Source: Globisporangium splendens (taxonomy: Eukaryota > Oomycota > Peronosporomycetes > Pythiales > Pythiaceae). From it: 64,000 bases of DNA. How positions within the stretch are numbered: position 1 is the first letter of the stretch; each line of letters starts with the position of its first letter. Positions 1-10,293 of this stretch are shown here, piece by piece. Both the position numbers and the translations under genes were made by a program. Where the stretch lies: positions 1,322,706 to 1,386,705 of the forward strand of contig VFIW01000006.1 in NCBI GenBank assembly GCA_006386115.1, read 5' to 3'. The notes below the pieces were generated by a model. The model had not been told where the DNA came from. It did not search any database and saw only the letters and a list, made by a program, of their open reading frames with translations.

Positions 1-2049
1 AGACAAACAGTGAGTGCCTTTGTGATGCGCAGGCATCCATAGCAAATAAAAGTCCAAAGTACGTACTTGTAGTAGTTGGTGTCAGGAGTGTTGTAGATCG
101 TGCAATTCTCGCACATTCTGTCGAGATCTGCTCGGAGTGCTACTTTCGAAATGTATTGGCCACTCTCGATCCGCTTCGCGATCAGCGAGAGATCGACGGG
201 ATCCTTGATGTAGTCCAAGTAATCTACCACGATCGTTGTATCGACAGGCTCGTGGAATGGCCACGCGCTGCGGTGACTAGAAACTGCCTTCCAGATCTGC
301 ATGAGCTGAGTCTTCAGACTGCCTGGGTCGCGGGTGCTGCAAACAAAAACAAATCGTAGCCCAGTTAGAATGGAATCAAGAACGCAATGCGATTCAAAGA
401 GTGCAATGACGTACCCAATGCGGCTGTTTCGGATTGTTGCTTGCGACCACCCAGCTTCCTCTACACAAGTTGCATGACACGGTAAATCAATGACTCTGTT
501 GATCAAATGGAAAAGGAAATATAGCATGCACATATACTTACTGACACCAGGGATCATGTAAATGTCCATGAGCCGTCCTTCTGCGAACTTTGTCAAGCCA
601 GGGTAAGTGATATGAGCACGCGAACGCTCCTTGATTTTGTCTTGGATAGCCTACACAGCAAACAGGAAACTTGAGTGCATCCATTCCGGACCAACCCAAA
701 AAAACTCAATTTGTGTTCGCACCTTGCGCTGCTTGTGCACCATCGATGTGATTCTCAGATAATCAATCTGGTAGTGAATCGTGCACTCCATGAGGGTACC
801 TCCATCGTAATCCTTGATGTATCCAAACCAATTTGGCTTTGGCATTGACACGACCTTGGCAAATCCTTGCTTCTTGAAATAGCCGATCGCGTAGTTGTCT
901 GCGTAGGTGAGGAAGTGTGTGATCCCTATCTTCTTCACATACTCCTTGAGATGGTTCATCAACCGGGTGCCATAGCCTTTCACTTGATCTGCTGCATTGA
1001 TCGCACAAAACGCGATTTCAGCGAAGTGGTTCGGCAAGAATGGCCGGTAGCAAATCCCTCCGATCACGCGTGTTCCGTTCTTCAAAATCACCATCGAGTG
1101 GTGGTTTCGATCAAACACCAAACGCACAATGTACTCCTTCGGCATCTTTGGCAACTGCTTGGCGAAAATGTTTTTCAGCGTCGTGAGCTGGACCATGCGT
1201 TCGGGGGTACCGTCGTTTGTGATCACGTCAAACTTGACGAGACCGCCGTCTTCTTCCATTTTGGCCATATCGTCGCGCGAGAGCATGATTGGAGCTGGTG
1301 CAACAACCTCATCTGCATCATAAACATTGAAAAAATTAGCCTCAATATCAACGCGGTGTCAATCCAGTGCAGCTAAAAGCAGCGGTACCTTGTGCAGCCT
1401 TGACTTCCTCAACCTTTTGCTTCTTTGGAATCGCTTCTTTTCCGTGCGCATTTTCCTTTGGAACGGCCGAGTCGGCTGAAGGTTCGATCTTGCGCTTATC
1501 TCCAGCACTTGCTTGCGTTGTTGTCGTCGGGGACTCCGGATGCTTTTCCTCCGCTGCGGCCGTCTCTTTCATCGAAGCTTGCATTTGACTCCCCTTCTCG
1601 GCTTCCTTTCCTTTCTCCTCTTCACTTTCCGCTACAGTAGCTGCAGCGGATAGCGGCACATCTTTAGAAGCTTCTTGAGGAGACACCCCTTCACAAGGAG
1701 TCGCGGCTGCACTCGTCTGATCCTGTGCTTTGGCAGTGCATGGTGGCTCCAAAGGCAGCGCTTCTTCAGAAACGGCGTGGATCACCTCCGCGTCACCACG
1801 CACCTCAGCGCTTGTCTCCGCGCTCTTCTCTTCTTGTGCAGTCGTCGCGGGTGCCTCAGCCACATCCGCGGGCGGCAAATTTTCCGTCGCTGCGACACTC
1901 TCCGATTCCGTGGTCTTCACCTCAGTGGAGGTTGCCTCCGTTGCCACGGAAGCTTCAGTAGTTGTGGTCGTAGTGGCGGTCATCGTAGTGACCGTCGACG
2001 TTACCTTGCTGGTCTTCAAAGACGAAGCGGTGGGTGCTTCGTCCGCCAT
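1..2049 (-). CDS. GCN5: Histone acetyltransferase GCN5/PCAF (3' end outside window)
   Basis: Acetylates histone H3 lysines as the catalytic subunit of SAGA/ADA-type coactivators in the nucleus. Exons on the minus strand: 1389-2049, 723-1312, 542-650, 415-460 and 67-336; all junctions are GT-AG and keep phase. The last intron starts at 66 and the rest of the gene lies left of the window. Residues 1-220 are low complexity (Thr/Ser/Glu/Ala rich, Lys-rich end). The GNAT domain fills about 225-415, with VIGGICYRPF, the acetyl-CoA loop QVKGYGTRLMNHLK, and FLTYADNYAIGYFKKQGF. A linker (PGLTKFAEGRLMDIY, then KEAGW) leads to a bromodomain (WPFHEPVD, VVDYLDYIKDPVDLSLI, CENCTIYN). I chose ATG 2049 (MADEAP); ATG 2061 is also in frame. 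Identity is certain; only the extreme N-terminus is not. Confidence 0.95.
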
Positions 2050-2291
2050 ATTGATTCCCATACAAAAATGCCCGCCTCCCTCCGAAAATCGCGCGCTTTC
2101 CGATGGCGCAGATACAACGAGACCATCATTCCTCATAACCTACGCATTTGCATATGCCTACAGTACATGATAGCATTTGGAAAATAGATCTTGATCATGA
2201 ACTGCATTTATTTGCAAAAGACCTTTGAGAACAACTCTATAAACCAGTACCTCACTTTGTTTGGTTTTGCAGAGGACGGTGGTGCGCTGTG

Positions 2292-2296
2292 ATTGG
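2292..2296 (-). promoter_or_regulatory. CCAAT box (inverted, ATTGG)
   Basis: ATTGG lies inside TGATTGGCTATTA. The same 13-mer recurs at 19081-19093 upstream of the STIL-like gene. Position between two divergent starts suits an NF-Y type element. This is motif evidence only. Confidence 0.4.
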
Positions 2297-2379
2297 CTAT
2301 TAATGCGCACGACAAAAAGGCAACTCAGCTTGTCTGTTGCAATGTTGCAGTTGAAGTGGGGTATTCGGTTGAAGCCTCA

Positions 2380-2380
<1 letters not shown>

Positions 2381-2412
<32 letters not shown>
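2381..2412. repeat. GT/GA microsatellite
   Basis: (GT)4 is followed by about twelve GA units just upstream of the small gene's first possible ATG (2415). Confidence 0.9.
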
Positions 2413-2525
2413 ACATGGCTGAGTGTGGGCTTCTCTATGGGACGGCGCGAAAGAACACTCACTCACTTGAGAATCCGCCAAGAGAAGAAGAAGCAGCAGC
2501 ACAAGAGCACCACAAGCGCAAGAAA

Positions 2526-2975
2526 ATGCTGGAATCCCTACTGCAACGCTTTCTGAATCGCAGCGCTGACGAGCCGATGGTGAATCAGCAGCCGATGGAT
2601 CTCGCCGCGTTGGAGGAGAAGGGAGGAGTGGCGCGAGATGTGGACATGGACGAGTGGGTGCTGCTGGGCACGGCGAATGAAACAGGGATGGCTGCGAAAC
2701 ACACAAGTGCGCAGACGGCAACAGGAGCCATGAAGACTCGAGACCGATCGTATGCGGATGTGGTCGCTGGACGACCCTCACCGAGGAAGTCGAACTCCGA
2801 ACGACAACCCATCGAGGACCTTGCTATGATAAGAGAAGGAGTGAATTTGATGCGTGACCCAGATACCAAGGAAAGAGCAGTAAGACTACAGTCTATGGAC
2901 TATGGGCAGCGAGATAGAGAGAAGAAGATAAAGAAGACGATGAGAGAGATTGTTGACCGACAGGAGCGACGGTAG
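2526..2975 (+). CDS. Small charged protein, unknown; candidate LIR motif
   Basis: Single-exon frame of 149 aa from ATG 2526 (MLESLLQRFLNRS). An in-frame ATG at 2415 would add 37 residues, but the frame there runs straight out of a GA repeat. I do not recognise the family. Visible: a short amphipathic N-terminus; an acidic block followed by DMDEWVLLG near residues 38-46, which fits an Atg8-interacting (LIR) pattern of acidic residues then W-x-x-L; a basic middle (SYADVVAGRPSPRKS); and a helical, strongly charged C-terminus (QRDREKKIKKTMREIVDRQ). No membrane segment or signal peptide is evident. It could be a cytosolic adaptor, but that is inference from one short motif. Confidence 0.6.
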   Translation: MLESLLQRFLNRSADEPMVNQQPMDLAALEEKGGVARDVDMDEWVLLGTANETGMAAKHTSAQTATGAMKTRDRSYADVVAGRPSPRKSNSERQPIEDLAMIREGVNLMRDPDTKERAVRLQSMDYGQRDREKKIKKTMREIVDRQERR

Positions 2976-3260
2976 AGCGCGTGCTGGTGAGCACTGGTCT
3001 GTCTTAAATGGTTCGACACTATTTACAGGAGAAAGTTATATACAACTTCAGTTGATACAAAGCCAAACAATTGTTTTGAGTTCAATGCATTTCAGATTCA
3101 TCGCAACTCAGCGATGGAAGAGCGCTTGCTGCGATATACACCCTTTCTCCTGTTTTTGGCGTTTGTTGTTGCTTTTCTTACATGTACACTGGACAGATAG
3201 TAAAGTATACGCGTCTTTTTTTTCTTCTTCTAACGCGCGTTGTGTCATATAGCCAACATG

Positions 3261-4935
3261 TCAGTTTTCCTCGCTCTTGGCTTCGCACTCCGCGGGTAAA
3301 TACGAGAGCAGCTTCTCCGGCACGAGTTGCTTCAACTCGGAGAACACGCACTGATGCAGATTCAGCCGTCGCAGGATCTCCGTGTCGTCATTGATCTCAA
3401 ACGGCGCGCTGAAATTGAAGAAAATGTCCTGGCGATCTTCCGACATCTCGCACTGGATCACGGTATCCTTGGCGGTGTTGACCACGATAAACGGTAAGAA
3501 GATGCGGCCTTCGTCGCCATTCCCAGGCTCAGAAGCTGCCGACGACTCTGTCTCGGCCTTTCGACGCGCTGCATTCCGCTTCAACAAGTTCTTCATCGCG
3601 ACTTGCTGCAAAATCCACAATATTATAGAGCGTTGAGTTCATAGCACCATCGTTCAAGAGGTGCAATCATAGCTGTCGTTTACCTGCACTAGCAAATCTT
3701 GAAGGTGTTGCTTTTTCTGCTCGAGGCTCTTGCGGCGTTCGTTTCTCTCCGCCTACGCAAGAAACAGGGTGTCATTTGCATGCAGAGTAGTCAAAGAAGA
3801 AGAGTCCAGTGTGCTTCTATAAACTTACAATGAGCATCTCTGTGTCGTGTTGCAAATTCGACGGCAGTCCTTTCCATCGAATCTCCTTCCGCTCTTTCGA
3901 GATGATATCCATCGCCATCAGCACGTTGAGGGCGTCGTAGACTCGTCGACGGATATTTTTCTCATCGTACACCTGAAACGTAACAAGTACACAAACACAT
4001 ATCGATAAGCTGTGATTATCCTCAGTGCACCAACGTATTTACCGGTGGCTGATTCCCATACCGCATCATTTGGTCGCATTGTCACGAACTCACGGACAAG
4101 CTCGTCTGCGACTTCATTGTACGAGGTCACATGCTTTTCTTCCACTTTCTGGCACACTTTCATACTAAAGTGTCGTAGCCCCTTGTTGATTTTGAGGTAC
4201 TTGCGCTTCTTTCCAGAAGACCTGGGTCGGCAGCAACAACACACAGCAGAGGAAGGAGTCAATAATGATTTAATAGCCCAGGTAGAGCAAATATCAGCGA
4301 CACAACAACGTACGGGCTTCCGAAAGCCGGGCTGCCGCCATCGTCGATGCTGGCGGATAGCGGACGCTTCGCGTGTCCACTCTGCTCCGCTGCTGTCGCG
4401 TCGACCTCGACCTCTTCCTTGATGTCCACCAGCGCGCCATCTTTCATCAATCCCGCTTCGGTCGCCATCTTCTCCAAGCCCTGCGCCTTCATCAGGTTCA
4501 CGAAATCGTCGTGCAGACTGCTCGGCGTGATCTGCGAGCTTGTCGCATCCTCGCCAAAGGGCTTCACTGATGGCGCGGGGGTCGAAGCCGCTGATGCTGT
4601 TGGAACATGCGTCAAGTAGGCAGCACAGTGGTAGGTCAGTACTTTGGTAGCACACAGCGCAAATTCCATTTTCCCAAGGACGCAATCAGAAACGTACAGC
4701 CAGGGATATCGTCCTTTTCTTCCAGATCCATTTCCGTGAGTTTCTTCAACTCGCGTCTCGTGACTCTGGGCTTCACGAGCTGGTTGGTATTCGCGCCAGC
4801 AGCAGCCGCAGCCGCGAGGCGCTTCTTCGCGGTGAGGCGAACAGGCGCTTTCGGATTGTTATTTTTAAGAGCTGGTGACCGGATTTGCGCCCCTGGCGGC
4901 GTGTCGGGAGCAGACGTCTGCGCTTGGTCCGACAT
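3261..4935 (-). CDS. TFDP: Transcription factor DP (E2F dimerisation partner)
   Basis: Pairs with E2F to bind cell-cycle promoters. Exons on the minus strand: 4698-4935, 4314-4596, 4062-4221, 3829-3972, 3684-3752 and 3605-3261, giving 412 aa with every phase consistent. The winged-helix DNA-binding domain spans about 180-275: [31 protein letters not shown], then across an intron the family signature [20 protein letters not shown] with the RRxYD DNA-contact motif. A coiled-coil dimerisation helix follows ([17 protein letters not shown]), then the DP C-terminal region ([27 protein letters not shown]). The N-terminus is basic and Ala-rich. E2F itself is not in the window. The gene is divergent from MAGOH; the interval between them carries a CCAAT box. 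Confidence 0.95.
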
Positions 4936-5482
4936 GATTCGACACTGACGCAGTTCACGATGAACCGAGCTGATATCCTACTCGAAGCCTGCACAGACAC
5001 ATGTAGTCGCACGTGTGCCGTTAACTCTACTACGCACGTGAAACTATCCTCGCGCGTGCCCGGCATCAAGCCGTAGCTGCTTCTAATGCGAGTGTCTTGC
5101 ATGCACGCGCACACATACCTTCTGAGATCTCACAACGAGAAAACTAGAACGCCCTGCCGCTCGTTCACGGCCCTGTTATTATGTTTGTGCGTGCGTGTGT
5201 TTGAATGCATGCGCTGCTGTGAGGTTTTCCCGCGGAGGGCAATTGGGTGTTGCGGCGATGCGCGCGAGAAATCCTCAGAAAAAGCACATATTTAAGCCAA
5301 TCGTTATGGCTTTTCATTTGAAGATAGACATGTTATTGGTTGAAAGTTTAGCAAATGAGCATCGGGGTGGTGGGTTTTTCGAGTGTTGCCTCAAACCAAC
5401 GCTCTCAAAGGCAAAAGGAAACTCCGACACGAAGGAAGCAGCGAACGGACTCTCTTGGACGCGCGCGCTCTCTCTCTCAATC
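4936..5482. other. Divergent promoter, DP / MAGOH
   Basis: This 547-nt interval separates the minus-strand DP start from the plus-strand MAGOH start. A CCAAT box sits at 5297-5301, about 180 nt before the MAGOH ATG. No gene is visible in it. Confidence 0.6.
5297..5301 (+). promoter_or_regulatory. CCAAT box
   Basis: AAGCCAATCG lies between the divergent DP and MAGOH genes and could serve either. Motif evidence only. Confidence 0.4.
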
Positions 5483-6480
5483 ATGCCTCGCGACGACGAC
5501 TTCTACCTGCGATACTAGTATGTGCTTCGCTCAGTAGATACTTGCGTATGCTTTGGCTGTGGTTCGCATTTTCAGCCCGCGCAGACGCGAGCTCAAGCGC
5601 AGCAACCGTATTGATGTGTGCTGATGCTATTTTGTGTTTCGTTTCTCGCAGTGTCGGCCACAAAGGCAAGTTCGGCCATGAGTTTATGGAATTTGAATTC
5701 CGTGGCGATGGCAAGTTGCGCTACGCGAACAACTCGAACTACAAGAAGGACTCGATAATCCGCAAAGAAGGTGTGGTTTGTATCTGCATTTTATCTAAGA
5801 AGAGGCGTTTTGCTGTGATTCCTCATTACGGAAGAGAGAACTCATACGTCGGTTTACATGATCAGTGACCGTGTCGCAAGCTGTGATCGAAGAGCTCAAG
5901 CGCATTATCAAGGACAGCGAAATCACAAAGTACGCTGCGCGGGCGTTTACTTTTTCTTTCTCTTTTTGTAGCGATTTACAAGGCGGACATTATTGCGTGG
6001 CACTTGTCCTGACACGATTACGATCATATGCAATGTGTGGCACTTGCTTGTGTGCAGGGAGGACGATAGAGAATGGCCCGAGCCTGACCGTGTGGGGCGA
6101 CAGGAGCTAGAGATCATCTTGGATGACGAGCATATCTCGTTCACAGTACGTCATGACCGTTTATGTGGAACCATCGGCTGTGTGGCAATAGCAACAACCT
6201 GTTTGTGTGCTGTTATTGCTGCTGCTCTTATTGCTAGTGTGCGAAGATCGGATCTCTTTTGGACGTCCAGGACAGCAAGGACCCAGAAGGGCTCCGTGTC
6301 CTGTACTATCTCGTCCAAGATCTGAAATGCTTTGTGTTTTCACTGATCACATTGCACTTCAAGGTACGTTTCTCATCCAATTCCATTCAGTGTATTTGAA
6401 AAACGCACTTTTATGCTGTGTATGATGCTAAACTCGTGTCATTACTCTTGTGCTTGTTGTAGATCAAGCCGATTCCATAA
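5483..6480 (+). CDS. MAGOH: Mago nashi, exon junction complex core
   Basis: Binds Y14/RBM8A to lock eIF4A3 on spliced mRNA in the exon junction complex. Exons: 5483-5517, 5652-5770, 5866-5929, 6058-6145, 6238-6363 and 6463-6480, with consistent phases, giving 149 aa against about 146-150 in the family. Nearly every residue fits: [97 protein letters not shown], and the end HFKIKPIP. The final coding exon is only 18 nt. It is divergent from DP and followed by Rab5 on the same strand about 0.8 kb away. Confidence 0.97.
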
Positions 6481-7257
6481 GATCAGCGATAGCGAAGGAG
6501 ATGGACTTGATCAATATATGCAATGCCATTGATTTTACACAGACGATGCTGGGTGGTTTGCATTATAGATCTGCGTGACGCGAAGTTGATCAGGTGATCA
6601 TCAGCATCTGTATCTGAAGGCATGAAAGAAGCAACCGAGCACACAACATACAACACCAGGCACGCTCATCGGACATGGGGCACACGTCGAGCTTGTCACC
6701 CATGATACAAATGTTTGGCCAGCGCCGCGTCTCTCGACATATTAACACGAGCGAGCTCGCCTTGCCGAATGTGGTTCGCTCTGCCATGATGATGAAAAAG
6801 GATGTGGAAATAGGACAACGAAAAAAACCCAGCAAAGATCGCAAGTGTTTAAAACAGCGGTCATCATCAGTTCCGCGGGTCGGGTCGGACGCATGGGCGG
6901 GTTTTGCAGCTTCCTCCTTCCCACCCACTTTCCTTTCCCTCCCTCGTTCTTCCCCATCTGCATGGACAACCAGACCCGAACCCCCTCCCTGCGAGTTTTC
7001 GCTTGTGTATGTGAGTGCTTTGACTGTGTGAGAAAAACAGCAGGTGGCATTTGCCGCGACTTTGTGTGGGCTCGTGCTGCGAGAAAAAGAAGAAAAAAAG
7101 CTTCTTGAAGAGAAGGAAGAAAGCGAGCAGGGGAAAGCGAACAGAGAGGCGCTTCTCTCCATATCCACACATATAGACGCGCACGCCAGTCGCTCGTGCT
7201 GCCTCCATACATAAGAGACCCAGTTTATCCGCAGCAACAACAGCCAAGAACGAGACG
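6481..7257. other. Intergenic, MAGOH 3' to Rab5 promoter
   Basis: Open frames on both strands here are low-complexity and do not extend Rab5. I see no gene. The last 250 nt form the Rab5 promoter and leader. Confidence 0.5.
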
Positions 7258-8173
7258 ATGGCGCAGGGGAAGACGTGCCATTTCAAGCTGGTGCTGTTGG
7301 GCGACACGGCTGTCGGCAAGTCCTGTCTGGTCGTGCGATTCGTGCGCGACGAGTTTTTCGAGTTCCAAGAGCCGACCATTGGAGGTAGGGACTGCGGATG
7401 AGCTCGTTATCCCGCGCTGAAAGAGTTTGAGGCGCGCGTATGTCGTACACAGGTTGGAGGAGGAATATGAAGACTAACCGTGGTATGCGTTGTAATTTGG
7501 GTCTTTTCTAGCGGCGTTTTTGACCCAGACGGTCGGCTTAGACGATGGTCTCACGGTGAAATTTGAGATCTGGGATACCGCGGGTCAAGGTGCGCTGCTT
7601 TTCTCTTGAAAGAATCCTTATCGTGCGACTTCTTTACACTCTGTGTGTCTTGATGGGAATCTTGTAGAGCGATACCGCAGTTTAGCACCAATGTACTACC
7701 GCGGCGCAGCTGCCGCCATTGTGGTGTACGACGTCACCAACAAGGTACAGACAGGCTGAGCTGCGTGTGTGTGTGTGTGTGTATGTGTGTGTGTGTGCAC
7801 ATACACCGAGTTGAGGAAGTATCGATTTTGACTGAACGACTCTTTTCTTCTTGTATGCCAGGACTCTTTTACGGGTGCGAAGTCGTGGGTGAAAGAGCTG
7901 CAGCGTCGCGGAGATCCGAACGTCGTGATCGCGCTTGCGGGAAACAAAGCGGATCTGGAAGCGCGTCGCAAGGTCGAGTTTGAAGAAGCGCACCAGTACG
8001 CCGAAGACAACGACATTCTCCACATGGAGACGTCGGCGAAGACGGCCGTGAATGTCAAGGATCTGTTTATTGCGATCGCCAAGCGGCTGCCGAAGAACCC
8101 TCCTCAACCTGAACGTGAAGCGATTCTGATCACCCCGCCAACGAACCCAAAGCAGAAAGGTGGTTGCTGTTAA
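7258..8173 (+). CDS. RAB5: Rab5-type small GTPase
   Basis: Controls early-endosome fusion and activates the class III PI3-kinase complex. Exons: 7258-7384, 7512-7589, 7668-7744 and 7862-8173, giving 197 aa. All G motifs are intact: P-loop GDTAVGKS, switch [12 protein letters not shown] (the Rab5 form), WDTAGQERY with the catalytic Gln, GNKADL and [23 protein letters not shown] and [14 protein letters not shown] are also Rab5-like. The C-terminus ends KGGCC, so the geranylgeranyl cysteines are the last two residues rather than the CCSN of animals. Intron 3 contains a GT microsatellite. UVRAG and FYVE proteins, partners in the same pathway in other eukaryotes, lie elsewhere in the window. Confidence 0.96.
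7764..7797 (+). repeat. GT microsatellite in Rab5 intron 3
   Basis: Two runs of GT separated by one AT, starting 20 nt after the donor GT of intron 3. Confidence 0.9.
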
Positions 8174-8453
8174 GGCATTCTAACGACCACGGTGGCGATG
8201 GAGTGTGGTACAATGGAACGGAGTGGCTTCCAAGAGAGCAGCTTACAGCAAGCCTGACGGACTTTTCCAGCTCGACATTCTTTCATTTGGAACTAAAGAG
8301 CGCAAGAAGAGAGAACGCGAGGCGGTACAACTACGACAGATGGAAGAAGAAAAAGAGAAAGACGAGTGCAAGGGGAGAGAGTATTTGTGACGAGTGAGCA
8401 ACAGCAGAAAGCAGGAAAAGAGGAAAAGAAAAAGAGAGATGGAGATGGAGATG

Positions 8454-8471
8454 GAGAGAGAGAGAGAGAGA
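8454..8471 (+). repeat. GA microsatellite
   Basis: About nine GA units follow imperfect GGAGAT units in the purine-rich stretch downstream of Rab5. Confidence 0.85.
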
Positions 8472-8789
8472 ATGTGGGACTGGCACGAAGGAGAGATGTG
8501 AGCGAGGAGTTTGGAGGCTGCTCTGGTTGGGGATTTCATGTTTAATCTAATATCTATATTTGAGCAAGAGTGGACGCGATTTCGATGGAGTCCATTTGGT
8601 TGTTGCTTGCTTTGTGCAAAAGGGAACCCATCTCAATTGAATGGCTGCCTGACTAAGCAGCACACGCATATGCATGATACGAGACTTGCATTAATTATTC
8701 CGGTCCACACCTACATTTTTGTTGCTTTTCTGATGGCTTCCGTGTTGTGTTTCTGTTCGATTGGCTTCATGTTGCGTTCGCGTGTCTTC

Positions 8790-9436
8790 TTATTCGTACT
8801 TGCCCTTCTTGGCGACATCGTCGATGCCGACGGTCGAGTTGATGCCAAAGATACGCACGCGGTCCAGCTCCGGGAGCTTGGCGAGGATCAAGATCGCCCA
8901 AATCGGCAGGTTGATGCAGAGGTGCACCGTGTCGTAGTCTGTCGTGACGCACGCCAGCATGAACAGCGCCGTCGGCACGATCATCAAAAACTTCTTGGTG
9001 CCGGTCCAAGGGTGGCCCTGGTCGATTTGTTCGTAGAACGTGAGCTCACGGTAGTCGCCCATCGAGTTCGAGTCATCTGGCGATCCCTTGATCCAGTGCA
9101 TGATGCCAAACGTGACCTACACATGTCCACGGGACGGGTTTACAACGCGCGACGTAATCACAACCGCATGTCAGTGTGCGTTTTCGACAATAACCCACCA
9201 CCACACGCATAAAGCATGCTGCACATGCATAACAATGAAAATAGAGATCGTACAATGCCGTGGACCACGTTGACGACCGTCCACTGGTGCGGCGACGGCA
9301 CGAGGATCGGCGTCGCCATGTAGAGCGAGCCGAGCAGCAGCGCATAGAACGTCCAGAAGCCGCGCGAGTCCATCCAGTTCACGTTCTTGTTGGTGTCGAT
9401 GACATCGGCGTTGTTGGTGTTGCTCTTGATGCCCAT
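8790..9436 (-). CDS. ORMDL: ORMDL/Orm family ER protein
   Basis: ER membrane protein that restrains serine palmitoyltransferase and so sphingolipid synthesis. Two exons, 9254-9436 and 8790-9116, give 169 aa (family about 150-160). Family landmarks: NKNVNWMDSRGFWTFYALLL at the N-terminus, HGIVTFGIMHWIKGSPDDS across the splice junction, ELTFYEQIDQGHPWTGTKKF, then hydrophobic spans LMIVPTALFMLACVTTDYD and INLPIWAILILAKLPELDRV. The hydrophobic pattern gives four membrane spans as expected. The tail GIDDVAKKGKYE is lysine rich. It converges on Rab5 with about 0.6 kb between them. Confidence 0.93.
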
Positions 9437-10293
9437 GGTGAACGTCTGCTGATGCTGGTTGATGGAGGGAAAGCGGCGCGATGCAAAAGTGATGGGTGAG
9501 GCGCTTGAGCTGTTGCTGTTTTTGTTTCTGCCTTGTTCAGACGTGATGGAGCTTGGTGACTGAGAAAAGAATGCGGTGTTGGGGAAGAAAAGCAATGGAA
9601 AGCATAATGGGTTCGGGTTTTCTCGGGTCTTGTCGGAGAAGACCCGTTGACCCGTTTCTGTGGCCAACTGACAACGACAACGACGAAAAACCCACACAGT
9701 TGCACAAAGCAGAAGGAAAAAAAGAAAGCAAAGTGGTGGCAACCCACCCATATAGACAAACCCGACCCGTTTGTGCTTTTGAGAAACCCGCGATCACAGA
9801 CAGAGTCTGTGCCAAGTTCACCCCTTTGCCCATTTTTCACGTGAACTATGATTGGGATGACGGTCTTTTTTACTGTACAGCAGATAGCCCCTATTCTGTC
9901 AGAAAGTACAAAAATGTTGGTGGAAAAAAACCTGCGACAGGTGCACAAAATCAGCATTGTCAAAGACCTTCGATAGTTTATATTTTTAAAATATCACATT
10001 CATTTTCCTATTTCTTGTCATTTTTGATGGAGTATTCTGTTCAGTAGGCTTTTTGTGGAATCATGATATTCGATTAGAGAGGATCCACAGTAGTGCTATC
10101 TCAGCTCGGAACGAAAGCATCGCACACTCCAAGAGGGGAAACGCCAAAGAGCCGACGGAAGAAGGCGCTTCTTGCGCGTGGCCTCCGCGACGACAGGGCT
10201 GCAGCCGTGCTCCATACACTCCCCCAGTCTGTCCCATTGACACTATAGTCTTCTTGCAGCAGCACGCTCCGTTCGTGCACACACTCGGTCAGC
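9437..10293. other. Divergent intergenic, ORMDL / TRAPPC8
   Basis: This region of about 860 nt between divergent genes includes an A+T-rich block near 9880-10030. Reading frames here lack family features, and I see nothing else I can name. Confidence 0.5.

Larger units (their letters stand above)
2050..2525. other. Divergent promoter region
   Basis: This interval lies between the minus-strand GCN5 start and the small plus-strand gene at 2526. It holds an inverted CCAAT box at 2292-2296 and a GT/GA microsatellite at 2381-2412. Open frames here are not convincing as genes. Confidence 0.6.
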
